64,000 nt of DNA from Pseudomonas sp. TCU-HL1 (GCF_001708505.1 NZ_CP015992.1:2728001-2792000), one strand, 5' to 3'; numbered from the stretch's first letter, positions 9,392 through 17,556 are shown. Made by a program: numbers and translations. The notes: generated from the sequence alone by a model not told the origin.

Positions 9392-11110
9392 TTAGCGTCT
9401 GGTGTGGAGGTGTTCGGCAACATGGCAGGCGGCCAGGTAGCCGAAGGTCAGGCCCGGGCCGAGGGTGATGCCAGGACCGGGGTAGGTGCCGTCCATGATC
9501 GAGTTCATGTCGTTGCCGGCGGCGTAGAGACCGGCGATGGGCTTGCCCTGGCGGTCCAGCACATTGGCGTGGGCGTCGGTGACCAGGCCGCGTGCCGAGC
9601 CCAGGTCGCCGGTGTGCAGGCGAATGGCATACCAGGGCGCGCGGGTCAGGGGCGCCAGACAGGGGTTGGGCCTGTGGTGCGGGTCGCCGAGGGACTGGTT
9701 GTAGCGGGTGCTGCCCTTGCCGAACTGGCGATCTTCGCCGGTGCGGGCGTCTTCGTTGTGGTGGGCGAGCGTGGCGGCGAGGCCTTGCGGGTCGATGCCC
9801 AGGGTGCGGGCCAGTTCCTCGGGCGTATCGGCGCGGTGCAGGTAACCGGCTTTCACCAAGGCGCTGTTGTCCACTGGGGTCGGTCGGGCCAGGCCCATGC
9901 CGTAGCGGCTCATGGCCTGTGCATCGCAGATCAGCCAGCAGGGCGTATTGCCGTCCCGCTGCATGTCCTGGACGAAGCTGTGGTAGGAGTCGGCCTCGTT
10001 GGTGAAGCGCTGACCGGCGCGGTTCACCGCGATGATGCCGGGTTTGGCGCGATCGGTGACCAGGTGCGGGAAACGCTCCAGCTCACCGTTCGCTCGGCGT
10101 AGCTGCGAAACCGGCGCCCAGAAGAAGTTGGCAACCATGCCTTCGCCCGTCGCAGCATCGACGGTGGTGGCCAGATTGAGGGCGGCGCCGTCGTTGGTGC
10201 TGGGGGACATGGTCCAGTGTTCGCTGCCGGTATCCGGACGGAACTGGCTGGCCAGTTTGCCAGCGGCGAAGCCCCCCATGGCGCAGACCACGCCGCCACG
10301 GGCGCGGACCTCGACGAGTTGGCCATTCCGGCGCGCACGCACACCGACCACCCGGCCAGCTTCGACCACCAGCGACTCGGCGCTGCTTTCCAGCCACAGC
10401 TCCACGCCCTTGTCGAAGGCACTGGTGGCCAGGCGTGCGATCATCGCGTTGCCCACGGTCAGGCGGGTGCCACGGTCATGGCCGAGGCGGTCCAGGCCAT
10501 AGCGGGCCATCAGTTTCAGGCAATGCCAGAGGGCGCGGGGCGAGCGGCGGAAACTGAGGAAGTGCTGGATGTCGACGCGGTTCACCATCATGCCGCCGAA
10601 CAGCAGCATGCCTTCCGGCGGGCGGCGCAGCTCCCGGAAGCGCGCGCCCAGGCGGCGACCGTCGTACTCCAGCATCTCCAGCGCACGGCCGCGCTCGGTG
10701 GCGCCGTCTTCCAGCGGGTAGTAGTCCGGCGAGAAGGGCCGCAGGGTATAGGCCAGCTCAGTGTGCTGTTCAAGGAAGCGAAGGGCCTCGCGGCCATTGT
10801 TGATGAAGGCGTCGACCAGCTCGGGCTTATAGCCGGGGCCAATGGTCTTTCTCAGGTAGGTGCGGATCGCCTCGGGGCTGTCCTGCACCCCGGCAGCGCG
10901 GGCCTGGTCGCTGTCGAAGATCCACACGGCCCCCCCGGAAATGGCCGAGGTGCCGCCGAACTGCGCAGCCTTCTCCAGCATCAGCACGCTGAGGCCCTTG
11001 CAGGCAGCGGTCGTCGCGGCGGCAAAGGCCGCGGCGCCGCTACCCAGCACCACCAGATCCCAGGTGCCTGCCACGCTCTCGGCGGGGCGTGTTTGCACGG
11101 CAGAGTTCAT
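9392..11110 (-). CDS. FAD-dependent oxidoreductase, 3-ketosteroid-dehydrogenase/fumarate-reductase-like (copy 1)
   Basis: 572-residue flavoprotein paralogous to the product of 7325-9064. FAD-binding motif DLVVLGSGAAAFAAATTA, then FGGTSAISGGAVWIFDSD, and near the C-terminus DGTYPGPGITLGPGLTFGYLAA. GAGGAG lies 8 bases before the ATG. It starts 11 bases after the AroE-like gene and is followed 10 bases later by the NIPSNAP gene, so all four genes look like one operon read from 11931. Two flavin dehydrogenases could carry out two successive ring desaturations, or could form a pair with different substrates. Both ideas are inference. Confidence 0.9.
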   Translation of the reverse strand: MNSAVQTRPAESVAGTWDLVVLGSGAAAFAAATTAACKGLSVLMLEKAAQFGGTSAISGGAVWIFDSDQARAAGVQDSPEAIRTYLRKTIGPGYKPELVDAFINNGREALRFLEQHTELAYTLRPFSPDYYPLEDGATERGRALEMLEYDGRRLGARFRELRRPPEGMLLFGGMMVNRVDIQHFLSFRRSPRALWHCLKLMARYGLDRLGHDRGTRLTVGNAMIARLATSAFDKGVELWLESSAESLVVEAGRVVGVRARRNGQLVEVRARGGVVCAMGGFAAGKLASQFRPDTGSEHWTMSPSTNDGAALNLATTVDAATGEGMVANFFWAPVSQLRRANGELERFPHLVTDRAKPGIIAVNRAGQRFTNEADSYHSFVQDMQRDGNTPCWLICDAQAMSRYGMGLARPTPVDNSALVKAGYLHRADTPEELARTLGIDPQGLAATLAHHNEDARTGEDRQFGKGSTRYNQSLGDPHHRPNPCLAPLTRAPWYAIRLHTGDLGSARGLVTDAHANVLDRQGKPIAGLYAAGNDMNSIMDGTYPGPGITLGPGLTFGYLAACHVAEHLHTRR

Positions 11111-11121
11111 GGGCGTGCTCC

Positions 11122-11931
11122 TCAGGCGTCCACGGGCATGACGCCCATATGGGCGCCCAGGTTGCCCATCTGCGCGCGGGCCATTTCCGGGCCGGTCTGG
11201 ATGCGGCAGCCCATGCCCTGGGCGACTTCCAGGAAGGGCGTCAGCACCGGGCTGGTCACCACATCGGCCACCAGGGCCGTTGGGGAGAGGGTTTCCAGCA
11301 GCACGCCGGGTAACGGCATCTCGCCTGTGCCACCCATGCCGACCGGCGTGGCGTTGGCCACCAGATCGAAGTGTTCCAGGCTGTCGTACCTGTTACCGAT
11401 TTCCAGCAGTGGGAAATGGCTGCGCAGGCGTTCGGCCAGGGCTTCGGCACGCGGTTGGTCGAGGTCGGCAATCACCAGTTGGCGCACGCCGCTTTCGCAC
11501 AGGGAATAGGCGATGGCGGCACCCACGCCACCGGAACCCACCACCAGCGCGCGGCTCCCTGCTGGCTGGAAGCCATGGGCGCGGGCGGCCTTGAGGAAAC
11601 CTTCGCCGTCCACGTTGTCGCCCTGCAGGCGGCCATCGGCGTCGCGGCGAATCACGTTCACCGAGCCGAGGGCTGCGGCGCGCGGGCTGAGCTGGTCGAG
11701 CTGGCTGGCCAGCACCTGCTTGTAGGGCACGGTCACCACGCAACCGCGCAGGTTGTTCCAGCCGCGCAGGGCCTGGATGAAGCTGGCGAGATGCGGCTCG
11801 GCGATATCCACGGCGATCATCGCCAGGTCCTGGCCGTGCTCGGTGAACCAGGCATTGAAGTTTCCCGGCGATTTCACCTGGGCGATGGGGCTGCCGATGA
11901 TGGCCACCAGTTCGGTCGAACCACGGATCAT
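11122..11931 (-). CDS. Shikimate dehydrogenase-family enzyme (AroE-like)
   Basis: NAD(P)-dependent dehydrogenase of the shikimate/quinate family, 269 residues. The N-terminal substrate domain begins LVAIIGSPIAQVKSP (canonical GxPIxHSxSP is altered), then GCVVTVPYKQ with the catalytic lysine and GDNVDGEG with the catalytic aspartate. A Rossmann motif, VVGSGGVGAAIAYSL, follows. I chose the ATG at 11931, with AGGAG 6 bases upstream, over an in-frame ATG at 11991. The changed N-terminal motif and operon with flavoproteins suggest a catabolic substrate variant rather than biosynthetic AroE. Confidence 0.9.
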   Translation of the reverse strand: MIRGSTELVAIIGSPIAQVKSPGNFNAWFTEHGQDLAMIAVDIAEPHLASFIQALRGWNNLRGCVVTVPYKQVLASQLDQLSPRAAALGSVNVIRRDADGRLQGDNVDGEGFLKAARAHGFQPAGSRALVVGSGGVGAAIAYSLCESGVRQLVIADLDQPRAEALAERLRSHFPLLEIGNRYDSLEHFDLVANATPVGMGGTGEMPLPGVLLETLSPTALVADVVTSPVLTPFLEVAQGMGCRIQTGPEMARAQMGNLGAHMGVMPVDA

Positions 11932-12016
11932 GCTGATCTCCTGGGTGTGTTGTTGTGCCGGCAGTATTGCCAGCGCCCAGGGAGTGGCCAATGAAACAGA
12001 CGGGCATTTCGGTTGT

Positions 12017-12039
12017 TTATCGCAACAGCGCTGCGATAA
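12017..12039. promoter_or_regulatory. Candidate IclR-type operator TTATCGCA-N7-TGCGATAA
   Basis: Perfect 8-bp inverted repeat with 7-base spacer, located 86 bases upstream of the AroE-like start (minus) and 134 bases upstream of the IclR gene (plus). A divergent position next to a PcaU/PobR-type regulator fits auto- and cross-regulation. Not proven. Confidence 0.6.
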
Positions 12040-12076
12040 TCGCGGTATTTGGCGAAATCAGCTGGATGGGTTCTTT

Positions 12077-12140
12077 GTAGGGTGCGCTGCGCGCACCGCA
12101 TCTTCTATGCAGGCTTCCGGTGCGCAAGGCGCACCCTGCG
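12077..12140. repeat. GTAGGGTGCGC palindromic repeat, copy A
   Basis: Imperfect hairpin: GTAGGGTGCGC...GCGCACC then GGTGCG...GCGCACCCTGC. It lies in the 5' leader of the IclR gene. Other copies: 13036-13102, 14598-14670 and 23592-23679. Confidence 0.8.
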
Positions 12141-12172
12141 GAAAGGCAAATCAACCGGACAGGGGAGTGGGA

Positions 12173-12943
12173 ATGAAGACGCCGGTCATCCATCAACGGG
12201 ACCTGATCGCGGGGCTGCAGAAGGGCCTGGCGCTGATGCAGTTGTTCAGTGTCGAAAATCCACGGCTCAGCGTGCCGGAGGCAGCGGCCATGTCCGGGCT
12301 GACGTCCAGCGCAGCACGGCGTTTCCTGCTGACGCTGGTGCATGAAGGTTTCGCCGAGACCGATGGCCGCCACTACTGGCTGACCGCCAAGGCGCTGCGG
12401 ATCGGCCAGGCCTATGTAGATTCGGCGCAGTTGCCGCGCATGTTGCGGCCGATCGTCGAGCAGGTGGCGCGGACCACGCAGGAGCACGTTTCGGTGGGGC
12501 TGCGCGATGGCGACGACATCGTGCATATCGTCCGTAGCCGCTACAGCCACATCGCCTCGCTGTCGATCCGCCCCGGCTCACGGATGCCCATGTACTGCAC
12601 CGCGAGCGGACGCATCTGGTTGGCGTCGTTCGCGGAAGACGAGCGGGAGGCTTATTTCGCGCGGGTTGCGCTGCGCCAACTGACGCCTTTCACGCGCATC
12701 GGCATCGACGAGCTGAAGGACGAGCTGCGCAAGGTCACCGCCCAGGGCTACGCGGTAATCGACCAGGAGTATGAGGTGGGCATGTGCGTGCTAGGCGTGC
12801 CCCTGACCAATCGTAAGGGCGAGCTCAAGGCCACGCTGACCATCACCACCCACGCCTCACGCATGAGCGGCGACGAGATGCGCCAGCGTTACCTGACGTC
12901 CCTCTACGAGGCGCAGGCATTGCTGAAGCCGGTGCTGGATTGA
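12173..12943 (+). CDS. IclR-family transcriptional regulator (PcaR/PcaU-like)
   Basis: 256-residue regulator. The N-terminal winged helix is at about residues 10-70 (LQKGLALMQLFSVENPRLSV...MSGLTSSAARRFLLTL), and the C-terminal effector domain includes HIASLSIRPGSRMPMYCTASGR, typical of the PcaR/PcaU/PobR group that responds to aromatic-pathway metabolites. GGGGAG precedes the ATG at 12173; an upstream extension of the frame runs through the repeat at 12077-12140 and is not credible. It is divergent from the flavoprotein operon and probably regulates it and possibly the aroQ pair. Confidence 0.93.
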   Translation: MKTPVIHQRDLIAGLQKGLALMQLFSVENPRLSVPEAAAMSGLTSSAARRFLLTLVHEGFAETDGRHYWLTAKALRIGQAYVDSAQLPRMLRPIVEQVARTTQEHVSVGLRDGDDIVHIVRSRYSHIASLSIRPGSRMPMYCTASGRIWLASFAEDEREAYFARVALRQLTPFTRIGIDELKDELRKVTAQGYAVIDQEYEVGMCVLGVPLTNRKGELKATLTITTHASRMSGDEMRQRYLTSLYEAQALLKPVLD

Positions 12944-12959
12944 AGGCGATACAGGTGTT

Positions 12960-12997
12960 GTGGGAGCGAATTTATTCGCGAATGAATTCGCTCCCAC
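12960..12997. repeat. Intergenic palindrome of the GAATTCATTCGC type
   Basis: GTGGGAGCGAATTTATTCG pairs with CGAATGAATTCGCTCCCAC around a symmetric centre, with a single mismatch. It lies 16 bases after the IclR stop and may also act as its terminator. Confidence 0.85.
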
Positions 12998-13035
12998 ACT
13001 GTTATCCGGTGGACATTGCTTAACACAGAACAATC

Positions 13036-13102
13036 TGTAGGGTGCGCCGTGTGAACCGATTTCCCCGCGCAGGGTTTTTCGGTGCGCGCAGCGCACCCTA
13101 CA
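13036..13102. repeat. GTAGGGTGCGC palindromic repeat, copy B
   Basis: TGTAGGGTGCGCC at the left pairs with GGTGCGCGCAGCGCACCCTACA at the right end, ending 5 bases after the stop codon of the gene at 13108-13965. Confidence 0.82.
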
Positions 13103-13107
13103 GGGGA

Positions 13108-13965
13108 TCAGCCGTTCATGCTGGCGAAGTGCGCCATCATCCGGTCGGCGTTGGCGCTGCGGCCGCTGATCAGCTCGAAGGCTTTCACGGCCTGGAACAC
13201 CGCCATGGTGCCGCCATCCAGGGTGCGGCAGCCAACGGCGCGGGCATTGCGCAGCAGCTCGGTTTCCAGTGGGAAGTAGATGATTTCCGCGACCCACAGC
13301 TCAGGACGCAGCAGTTCGGCCGGCACTGGCGTGCCCGGCAATTTGGCCATGCCGATGGGCGTGGTGTTGACCAGGCCGTCGGCCTCGGCCATGGCGCTGG
13401 GCAGGTCCGTACCCAATGCGGCGCGGCCGGCACCGAAGTGCTGGTTTAGGCTGTCCACCAGGGCCTGGCCACGGGCGGCGTCCACTTCGAACAGGGTCAG
13501 GCGCTCGACGCCCTCGGCCAGCAGCGCGTGAGCCACCGCGGAGCCGGCGCCACCGGCGCCCATTTGCACGACCTGACGGCGCTCGACATCCAGCAGGCCA
13601 CGGCGGAAGCCTTCACCGAAGCCCAGGCAGTCGGTGTTGTGGCCGACGCGCTTGCCATCTTTCAGGACCACGGTGTTCACCGCGCCAATGCCGGCGGCCT
13701 CGGGAGAGAGTTCGTCCAGCAGCGGGATGATCGCCTGCTTGCAGGGGAAGGTGATGTTCAGGCCGGTGTAGCCCATGCGTTCGGCGGCGGCGAGCAGGTC
13801 GGGGAGGGCACTGCTGTCGAGCTTCAACTGGTCGAGGTCGATCAGGCGATAGAGGTAGCGCAGCCCTTGGGCGTCGCCTTCGTGCTCATGCATGGCCGGG
13901 GTACGCGAAGCCTGGATGCCCGCGCCGATCAGGCCGGCGAGAACGGAATCAGAGTGCTGGGACAT
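13108..13965 (-). CDS. Quinate/shikimate dehydrogenase (AroE/QsuD-like)
   Basis: Interconverts quinate or shikimate with the 3-dehydro acid. 285 residues. It opens GLIGAGIQASRTPAMHEHEG, the pattern of catabolic quinate/shikimate dehydrogenases. The catalytic lysine is in LNITFPCKQ and the aspartate in GHNTDCLGFG; the Rossmann motif is MGAGGAGSAVAHAL. The start at 13965 lies 5 bases downstream of the aroQ stop, so the two are co-transcribed; a longer frame to 14211 overlaps aroQ and is not real. With aroQ it converts quinate to 3-dehydroshikimate, the substrate of QuiC1. Cofactor preference is not evident. Confidence 0.93.
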   Translation of the reverse strand: MSQHSDSVLAGLIGAGIQASRTPAMHEHEGDAQGLRYLYRLIDLDQLKLDSSALPDLLAAAERMGYTGLNITFPCKQAIIPLLDELSPEAAGIGAVNTVVLKDGKRVGHNTDCLGFGEGFRRGLLDVERRQVVQMGAGGAGSAVAHALLAEGVERLTLFEVDAARGQALVDSLNQHFGAGRAALGTDLPSAMAEADGLVNTTPIGMAKLPGTPVPAELLRPELWVAEIIYFPLETELLRNARAVGCRTLDGGTMAVFQAVKAFELISGRSANADRMMAHFASMNG

Positions 13966-13970
13966 GGCGT

Positions 13971-14414
13971 TCAACCCTTGGAGAACAGTTGGCCGAAGTG
14001 CTGCAGCCCCAGGCTGTAGCCCTGGCTGCCAAGGCCGCAGATCACGCCTACGGCGATGGCGGACACAAAGGAGTGGTGGCGGAATTCCTCGCGCTTGTGC
14101 ACGTTGGACAGGTGCACCTCGATCACCGGCAGCTCGCTGGCCACCAGGGCATCGCGGATGGCGACGGAGGTGTGGGTCCAGGCGGCGGGGTTGATCAGGA
14201 TGCCGGCGCAACGGCCGCGGGCCTGGTGTATCCAGTCGATCAGTTCGCCTTCATGGTTGGTCTGGCGGAAATCCACCTCGAAGCCCAGTTCGGCGGCAGT
14301 GCAGCTGCACAGCGCGGCGATGTCGGCAAGGGTTTCATGGCCATAGGTGGCGGGTTCACGGGTGCCGAGCATGTTGAGGTTCGGGCCGTTGAGCACCAGG
14401 ACAGTGCGACTCAT
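13971..14414 (-). CDS. aroQ: 3-dehydroquinate dehydratase, type II
   Basis: Dehydrates 3-dehydroquinate to 3-dehydroshikimate. 147 residues, normal for type II enzymes. The flexible loop motif VLNGPNLNMLGTREPATYG is at the N-terminus, and the anionic-substrate site INPAAWTHTSVAIRDAL with IEVHLSNVHKREEFRHHS is in the middle, all canonical. I chose the ATG at 14414 because the protein opens directly into the loop motif; an in-frame ATG at 14471 would add an unrelated leader. It is first gene of a two-gene operon, with the palindrome at 14479-14497 about 65 bases upstream. A second housekeeping aroQ is presumably elsewhere. Confidence 0.96.
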   Translation of the reverse strand: MSRTVLVLNGPNLNMLGTREPATYGHETLADIAALCSCTAAELGFEVDFRQTNHEGELIDWIHQARGRCAGILINPAAWTHTSVAIRDALVASELPVIEVHLSNVHKREEFRHHSFVSAIAVGVICGLGSQGYSLGLQHFGQLFSKG

Positions 14415-14478
14415 TACAGCAGATCTCCATTGTTGTTCTGACCCGGCCAGGAGGCCGGAGCGGGATGACAATGAAAAT

Positions 14479-14497
14479 GTACTAACCAGTTAATTAC
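14479..14497. promoter_or_regulatory. Candidate operator upstream of aroQ
   Basis: Minus-strand reading GTAATTAACTGGTTAGTAC, a near-palindrome matching the site at 4484-4499 upstream of quiC1 in the core TAACTGGTT and the flanking GTACAT. It suggests co-regulation of aroQ operon and quiC1. Confidence 0.6.
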
Positions 14498-14597
14498 GTC
14501 AATTTGTCGCGGGGTGTTCTGTGCGGTTATCGGACGCCTTGAGTGTGGAAGGCTGGGTGTGGTGGGGCCGCAGCCGAAGCACTGGCCGTGCAGGCGT

Positions 14598-14670
14598 CGT
14601 AGGGTGCGCCATGCGCACCGATCAATTTCAGCACCGTGCAAGGCTCCCGGTGCGCGCGGCGCACCCTACG
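14598..14670. repeat. GTAGGGTGCGC palindromic repeat, copy C
   Basis: CGTAGGGTGCGCCATGCGCACCG at the left pairs with CGGTGCGCGCGGCGCACCCTACG at the right, 13 bases after the stop of the chemoreceptor gene at 14684-15655. Confidence 0.82.
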
Positions 14671-14683
14671 AAATGCGACCGCG

Positions 14684-15655
14684 TCAGCGCCGCTCCAGCA
14701 TGTCCTGGATTTCCTGGGTAGCGTCACGGGTGCGGCGGGCGAGGTTCTTCACTTCGTCCGCCACCACTGAGAAGCCCCGGCCGACTTCGCCGGCGCGTGC
14801 GGCCTCGATAGCAGCATTGAGCGCAAGCAGGTTGGTCTGGTCAGCGATGGACTTGATCACGCCCACCACCAGGGCGATCTGGCCGTAGGTGGCTTGCATG
14901 GCGAGCTGCTCCCGCTGACGCGCGGCCTCGGCGTGTTTCTCGTCGCTGATGTCGCGCACCGCGCCTATCACCCGAATCAGCGTGCCGCGCTCATCGAACA
15001 GGCAACGGGCACGCTCGCGCACCCAGGTTTCGCCACGGGTCTTGTGGCGCATGCGGTACTCGGCCACGTAGGAGGCGTTGGCATCGGGGTTGCGAATGAG
15101 TTCGCCGAACTGGCGCATCACGGCTTTCAGGTCATCGGGGTGGACGACCTTGTTGTAGCTTTCCCAGCCATCAGGGAGCTCCGCTCGGGAGTAACCGATC
15201 AGTGCGCAGAATTGTTCGGACCAGCGGATCTCGCTCTGCGGATGGTCAGGATCGCCATGGGCCACCAACAGGTCCCAGCTGCCTTCGGTAAGGGCCTGGC
15301 GGGTGAGGTCCCAGGCCAGGCGTTCCTGCTCCCAGCCCGCCAGGCGCTGCTGCTGTTCGGCCAGGAGCTGCCGGCTGGTCTCCAGTTGAGCCTGGAGCAG
15401 GGCTTGCCGGCTCAGTCCATCGTCCAGCTGGCGCTGCAAGGCAGTCAGTTCCGCTGCGGTGCAGGGCGGCGGCTCGCGGCTGTCCAGTACGTCACGCTGC
15501 TGGAGCCAGGCCCGTTGCAGGCGTTCCAGGGCCAGGCGCAGGTTCGGGTGAACGGCAAGTTGCCCGCTGGGCTCGACGGGCTGGCCGTTGAGCAGGCGGG
15601 CTATCCATTCGGACAGCTGCGGCACCAGTCGCGCGGATTCAGTCTTGAACCACAT
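14684..15655 (-). CDS. Soluble PAS-domain chemoreceptor with abbreviated signalling domain
   Basis: 323-residue cytoplasmic protein with no membrane segment. Residues 1-125 are helical and glutamine-rich (coiled-coil-like). Residues about 125-255 are a PAS fold with PAC motif (EIRWSEQFCALIGYSR; ETWVRERARCLFDERG). The end holds the chemoreceptor hairpin tip DQTNLLALNAAIEAARAGE and stops about 30 residues later. A normal receptor has long descending helices after the tip; here they are absent. The frame could be read on from 16738 but that overlaps other genes; ATG 15655 begins the true protein. Last of nine close minus-strand genes. Confidence 0.85.
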   Translation of the reverse strand: MWFKTESARLVPQLSEWIARLLNGQPVEPSGQLAVHPNLRLALERLQRAWLQQRDVLDSREPPPCTAAELTALQRQLDDGLSRQALLQAQLETSRQLLAEQQQRLAGWEQERLAWDLTRQALTEGSWDLLVAHGDPDHPQSEIRWSEQFCALIGYSRAELPDGWESYNKVVHPDDLKAVMRQFGELIRNPDANASYVAEYRMRHKTRGETWVRERARCLFDERGTLIRVIGAVRDISDEKHAEAARQREQLAMQATYGQIALVVGVIKSIADQTNLLALNAAIEAARAGEVGRGFSVVADEVKNLARRTRDATQEIQDMLERR

Positions 15656-15678
15656 GGTCAGTTCTCGATGGGGTTGAT

Positions 15679-16578
15679 TCAGATCCAGCGGCGGTCGCGG
15701 GTGAAGGCGATCGCCAGCCAGCGGTTGGGGCCTTCGCGGCCGATGGCGGCGGCGATATCGGCACGCACGGCGTCCAGCTCGGAAACCCGCCAGCGGTCCA
15801 TGGCGTCGGGCAGCACGATCTGGATCTCCACGAACAGTCCCCGGCCGATCTGGGTCACCGAATGGGAGAAACACTCGAAGCCGTAGCGCCGGGTCATCTG
15901 CGCCATGAGCTCGGTGATTTCCCGGTCCAGTTCGCCAGGGGTGATGCGCAGCACCTGTTTCACGGCCTTGATCACGGTGCGCAGCGGGCTGGGAATCAGC
16001 ACCAGGCTGAGCAGGGCGAGAATGGCCGGGTCGATGTAGGGGCCGAGCCACTGCCAGGCCGTGCCCTGCAGCAGGTAGCCGGCGCCGAAGGCCAGCAGCA
16101 GGGCGGCGGTGATCACCGTCGAGATCAGCCAACTCTGGATATCGAGCTGGATCAGTTCCGACTGCAGACGCCGATTGAGTCGCCGCTGGTACGCCAGCAT
16201 CGACGCGGAGCAGGCCAGGGTGATCAGCGCATAGAGGATGGCCGAGTCGAAGGCCAGGGCGTGGCCGCCGCGCAGCAGGCCGCTGACGGAGTTGATCAGG
16301 GCATAGACGCATAGCAGCACCAGCACACTGCCATTGAGCGCCAGCACCAGCGGTTCGAAGTGCCAGTAACCCTGCTGGAAGCGCCGCCCCGGCTGTTTCA
16401 CCAGCAGTCGCGAAACCATCAGCGACAGCAGCGCCATGCAGGAGTCGATGGCGTTGAACAAGCCGTCGAAAACGATGGATTGCGAACCGGCCCAGAGGCC
16501 GAAGGCGATGCCGCCGCAGGCCACCAGGGCGGTGGCCAGGATCGACACCTTGAGCACGCGCTGTTCGATCCCGGCCAT
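15679..16578 (-). CDS. Cation diffusion facilitator-type transporter
   Basis: Inner-membrane protein of 299 residues with six predicted membrane segments followed by a cytoplasmic domain (from about residue 210), the arrangement of CDF metal/proton antiporters. The helix-2 motif reads FDGLFNAIDSCMAL, an FDxxxNxxD form instead of the zinc-type DxxHxxxD, and the helix-5 region has QLDIQSW. This suggests a non-zinc ion or a divergent role. AGGAGG precedes the start. It starts 15 bases after the reductase gene and ends 23 bases before the chemoreceptor gene, so it may be co-transcribed with a catabolic operon. Confidence 0.85.
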   Translation of the reverse strand: MAGIEQRVLKVSILATALVACGGIAFGLWAGSQSIVFDGLFNAIDSCMALLSLMVSRLLVKQPGRRFQQGYWHFEPLVLALNGSVLVLLCVYALINSVSGLLRGGHALAFDSAILYALITLACSASMLAYQRRLNRRLQSELIQLDIQSWLISTVITAALLLAFGAGYLLQGTAWQWLGPYIDPAILALLSLVLIPSPLRTVIKAVKQVLRITPGELDREITELMAQMTRRYGFECFSHSVTQIGRGLFVEIQIVLPDAMDRWRVSELDAVRADIAAAIGREGPNRWLAIAFTRDRRWI

Positions 16579-16593
16579 CCCGAGATGCCTCCT

Positions 16594-17556
16594 TCAAAGG
16601 TCCAGGGTGAGCGTCGGGGTTCGCGCGCGGGACACGCAAACCATCATGACGTTGTGGCGCTCGCGCTCGGCGTCGGTCAGCAGCATGTCGCGATGCTCGA
16701 CTTCGCCCGCCAACACGCGGGTCTCGCACATGCCGCACACGCCCTGCTCGCAGGAGGAGGACACATTGCAGCCGGCTTCGCGCAGCGCCTGCATGATCGA
16801 CTGATCGTCCGCTACCGCGACCTCGCGGCCACTGCGGGCGAGGATCACCGTCAGCCCCTGGCCGTTGCCGGAGCCGGGCGCGGGCGCCGCTGGGGCGAAA
16901 CGCTCCAGGTGCAGCCGATCGCTCAGGCCGTCCACCTTGAAGCGCTCGGTCAGCGCATCCAGCAGCGGTGCCGGGCCACAGCTGTAGACGTGGCGACCAT
17001 CGGCGGCGCGGGCGGCAATCTCTTCCAGGTCCAGCAGGCCGGTTTCATCGGCGGGCTGGATAGCTACCCGATCACCACCCAGGGCCAGCAGCTCGTCGAT
17101 GAAGGCCATGGAGGCACGTGAGCGGCCGCCGTAGACCAGTTGCCAGTCGGCGCCGGCACGCTGGGCCTCGCGGGCCATGGCGAGGATCGGCGTGATGCCG
17201 ATCCCCCCTGCGACGAACAGGTAGCGCTGGCCAGTCGTGAGCGGAAAGGCGTTGCGCGGGCCACGGATGGCGACGCGCTGGCCAACCCGCAGGCTGTCGT
17301 GAACTTCCCGCGAGCCGCCGCGCCCCTTGGCTTCCAGCAGCACACCGATGGAGAGGCGCTGGCGATCCTCGGGATCGCCGCACAGCGAGTACTGGCGCAC
17401 CCGCCCGGAAGGCAACAGCAGATCGATGTGCGCGCCCGGCGTCCATTCCGGCAATGGGCCGCAGTCGGGTGCCTGCAGCTCCAGGGAGAGCACGCCGTCG
17501 GCTTCCAGCCGCATGGCAGTGATCTGCACCTGGAGCCCGGCTTCGCGCGGGTTCAT
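16594..17556 (-). CDS. Reductase component of Rieske oxygenase (VanB/phthalate dioxygenase reductase type)
   Basis: Passes electrons from NAD(P)H to the oxygenase encoded immediately upstream. 320 residues. FMN/FAD-binding domain at about 1-105 (RQYSLCGDP), NAD domain at about 110-220 (FVAGGIGITPILAMA and YSCGPAPLLDAL) and C-terminal plant-type 2Fe-2S ferredoxin with CEQGVCGMCET and a final cysteine in VCVSRA. Domain order matches VanB-type reductases. Its ATG overlaps the oxygenase stop (ATGA, 17553-17556), so the two are translationally coupled and form a two-component system. Confidence 0.95.
   Translation of the reverse strand: MNPREAGLQVQITAMRLEADGVLSLELQAPDCGPLPEWTPGAHIDLLLPSGRVRQYSLCGDPEDRQRLSIGVLLEAKGRGGSREVHDSLRVGQRVAIRGPRNAFPLTTGQRYLFVAGGIGITPILAMAREAQRAGADWQLVYGGRSRASMAFIDELLALGGDRVAIQPADETGLLDLEEIAARAADGRHVYSCGPAPLLDALTERFKVDGLSDRLHLERFAPAAPAPGSGNGQGLTVILARSGREVAVADDQSIMQALREAGCNVSSSCEQGVCGMCETRVLAGEVEHRDMLLTDAERERHNVMMVCVSRARTPTLTLDL

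Noticed and set aside
11753..12172. N-terminal extension of the IclR protein by 140 residues
   Set aside because: It translates the operator and repeat A, has no similarity to any domain, and a strong ribosome binding site exists at 12173.
14684..16738. A 684-codon fusion of membrane and chemoreceptor parts
   Set aside because: The upstream 360 codons run antisense-like through the CDF gene frame; the true start is the ATG at 15655 after a typical intergenic gap.
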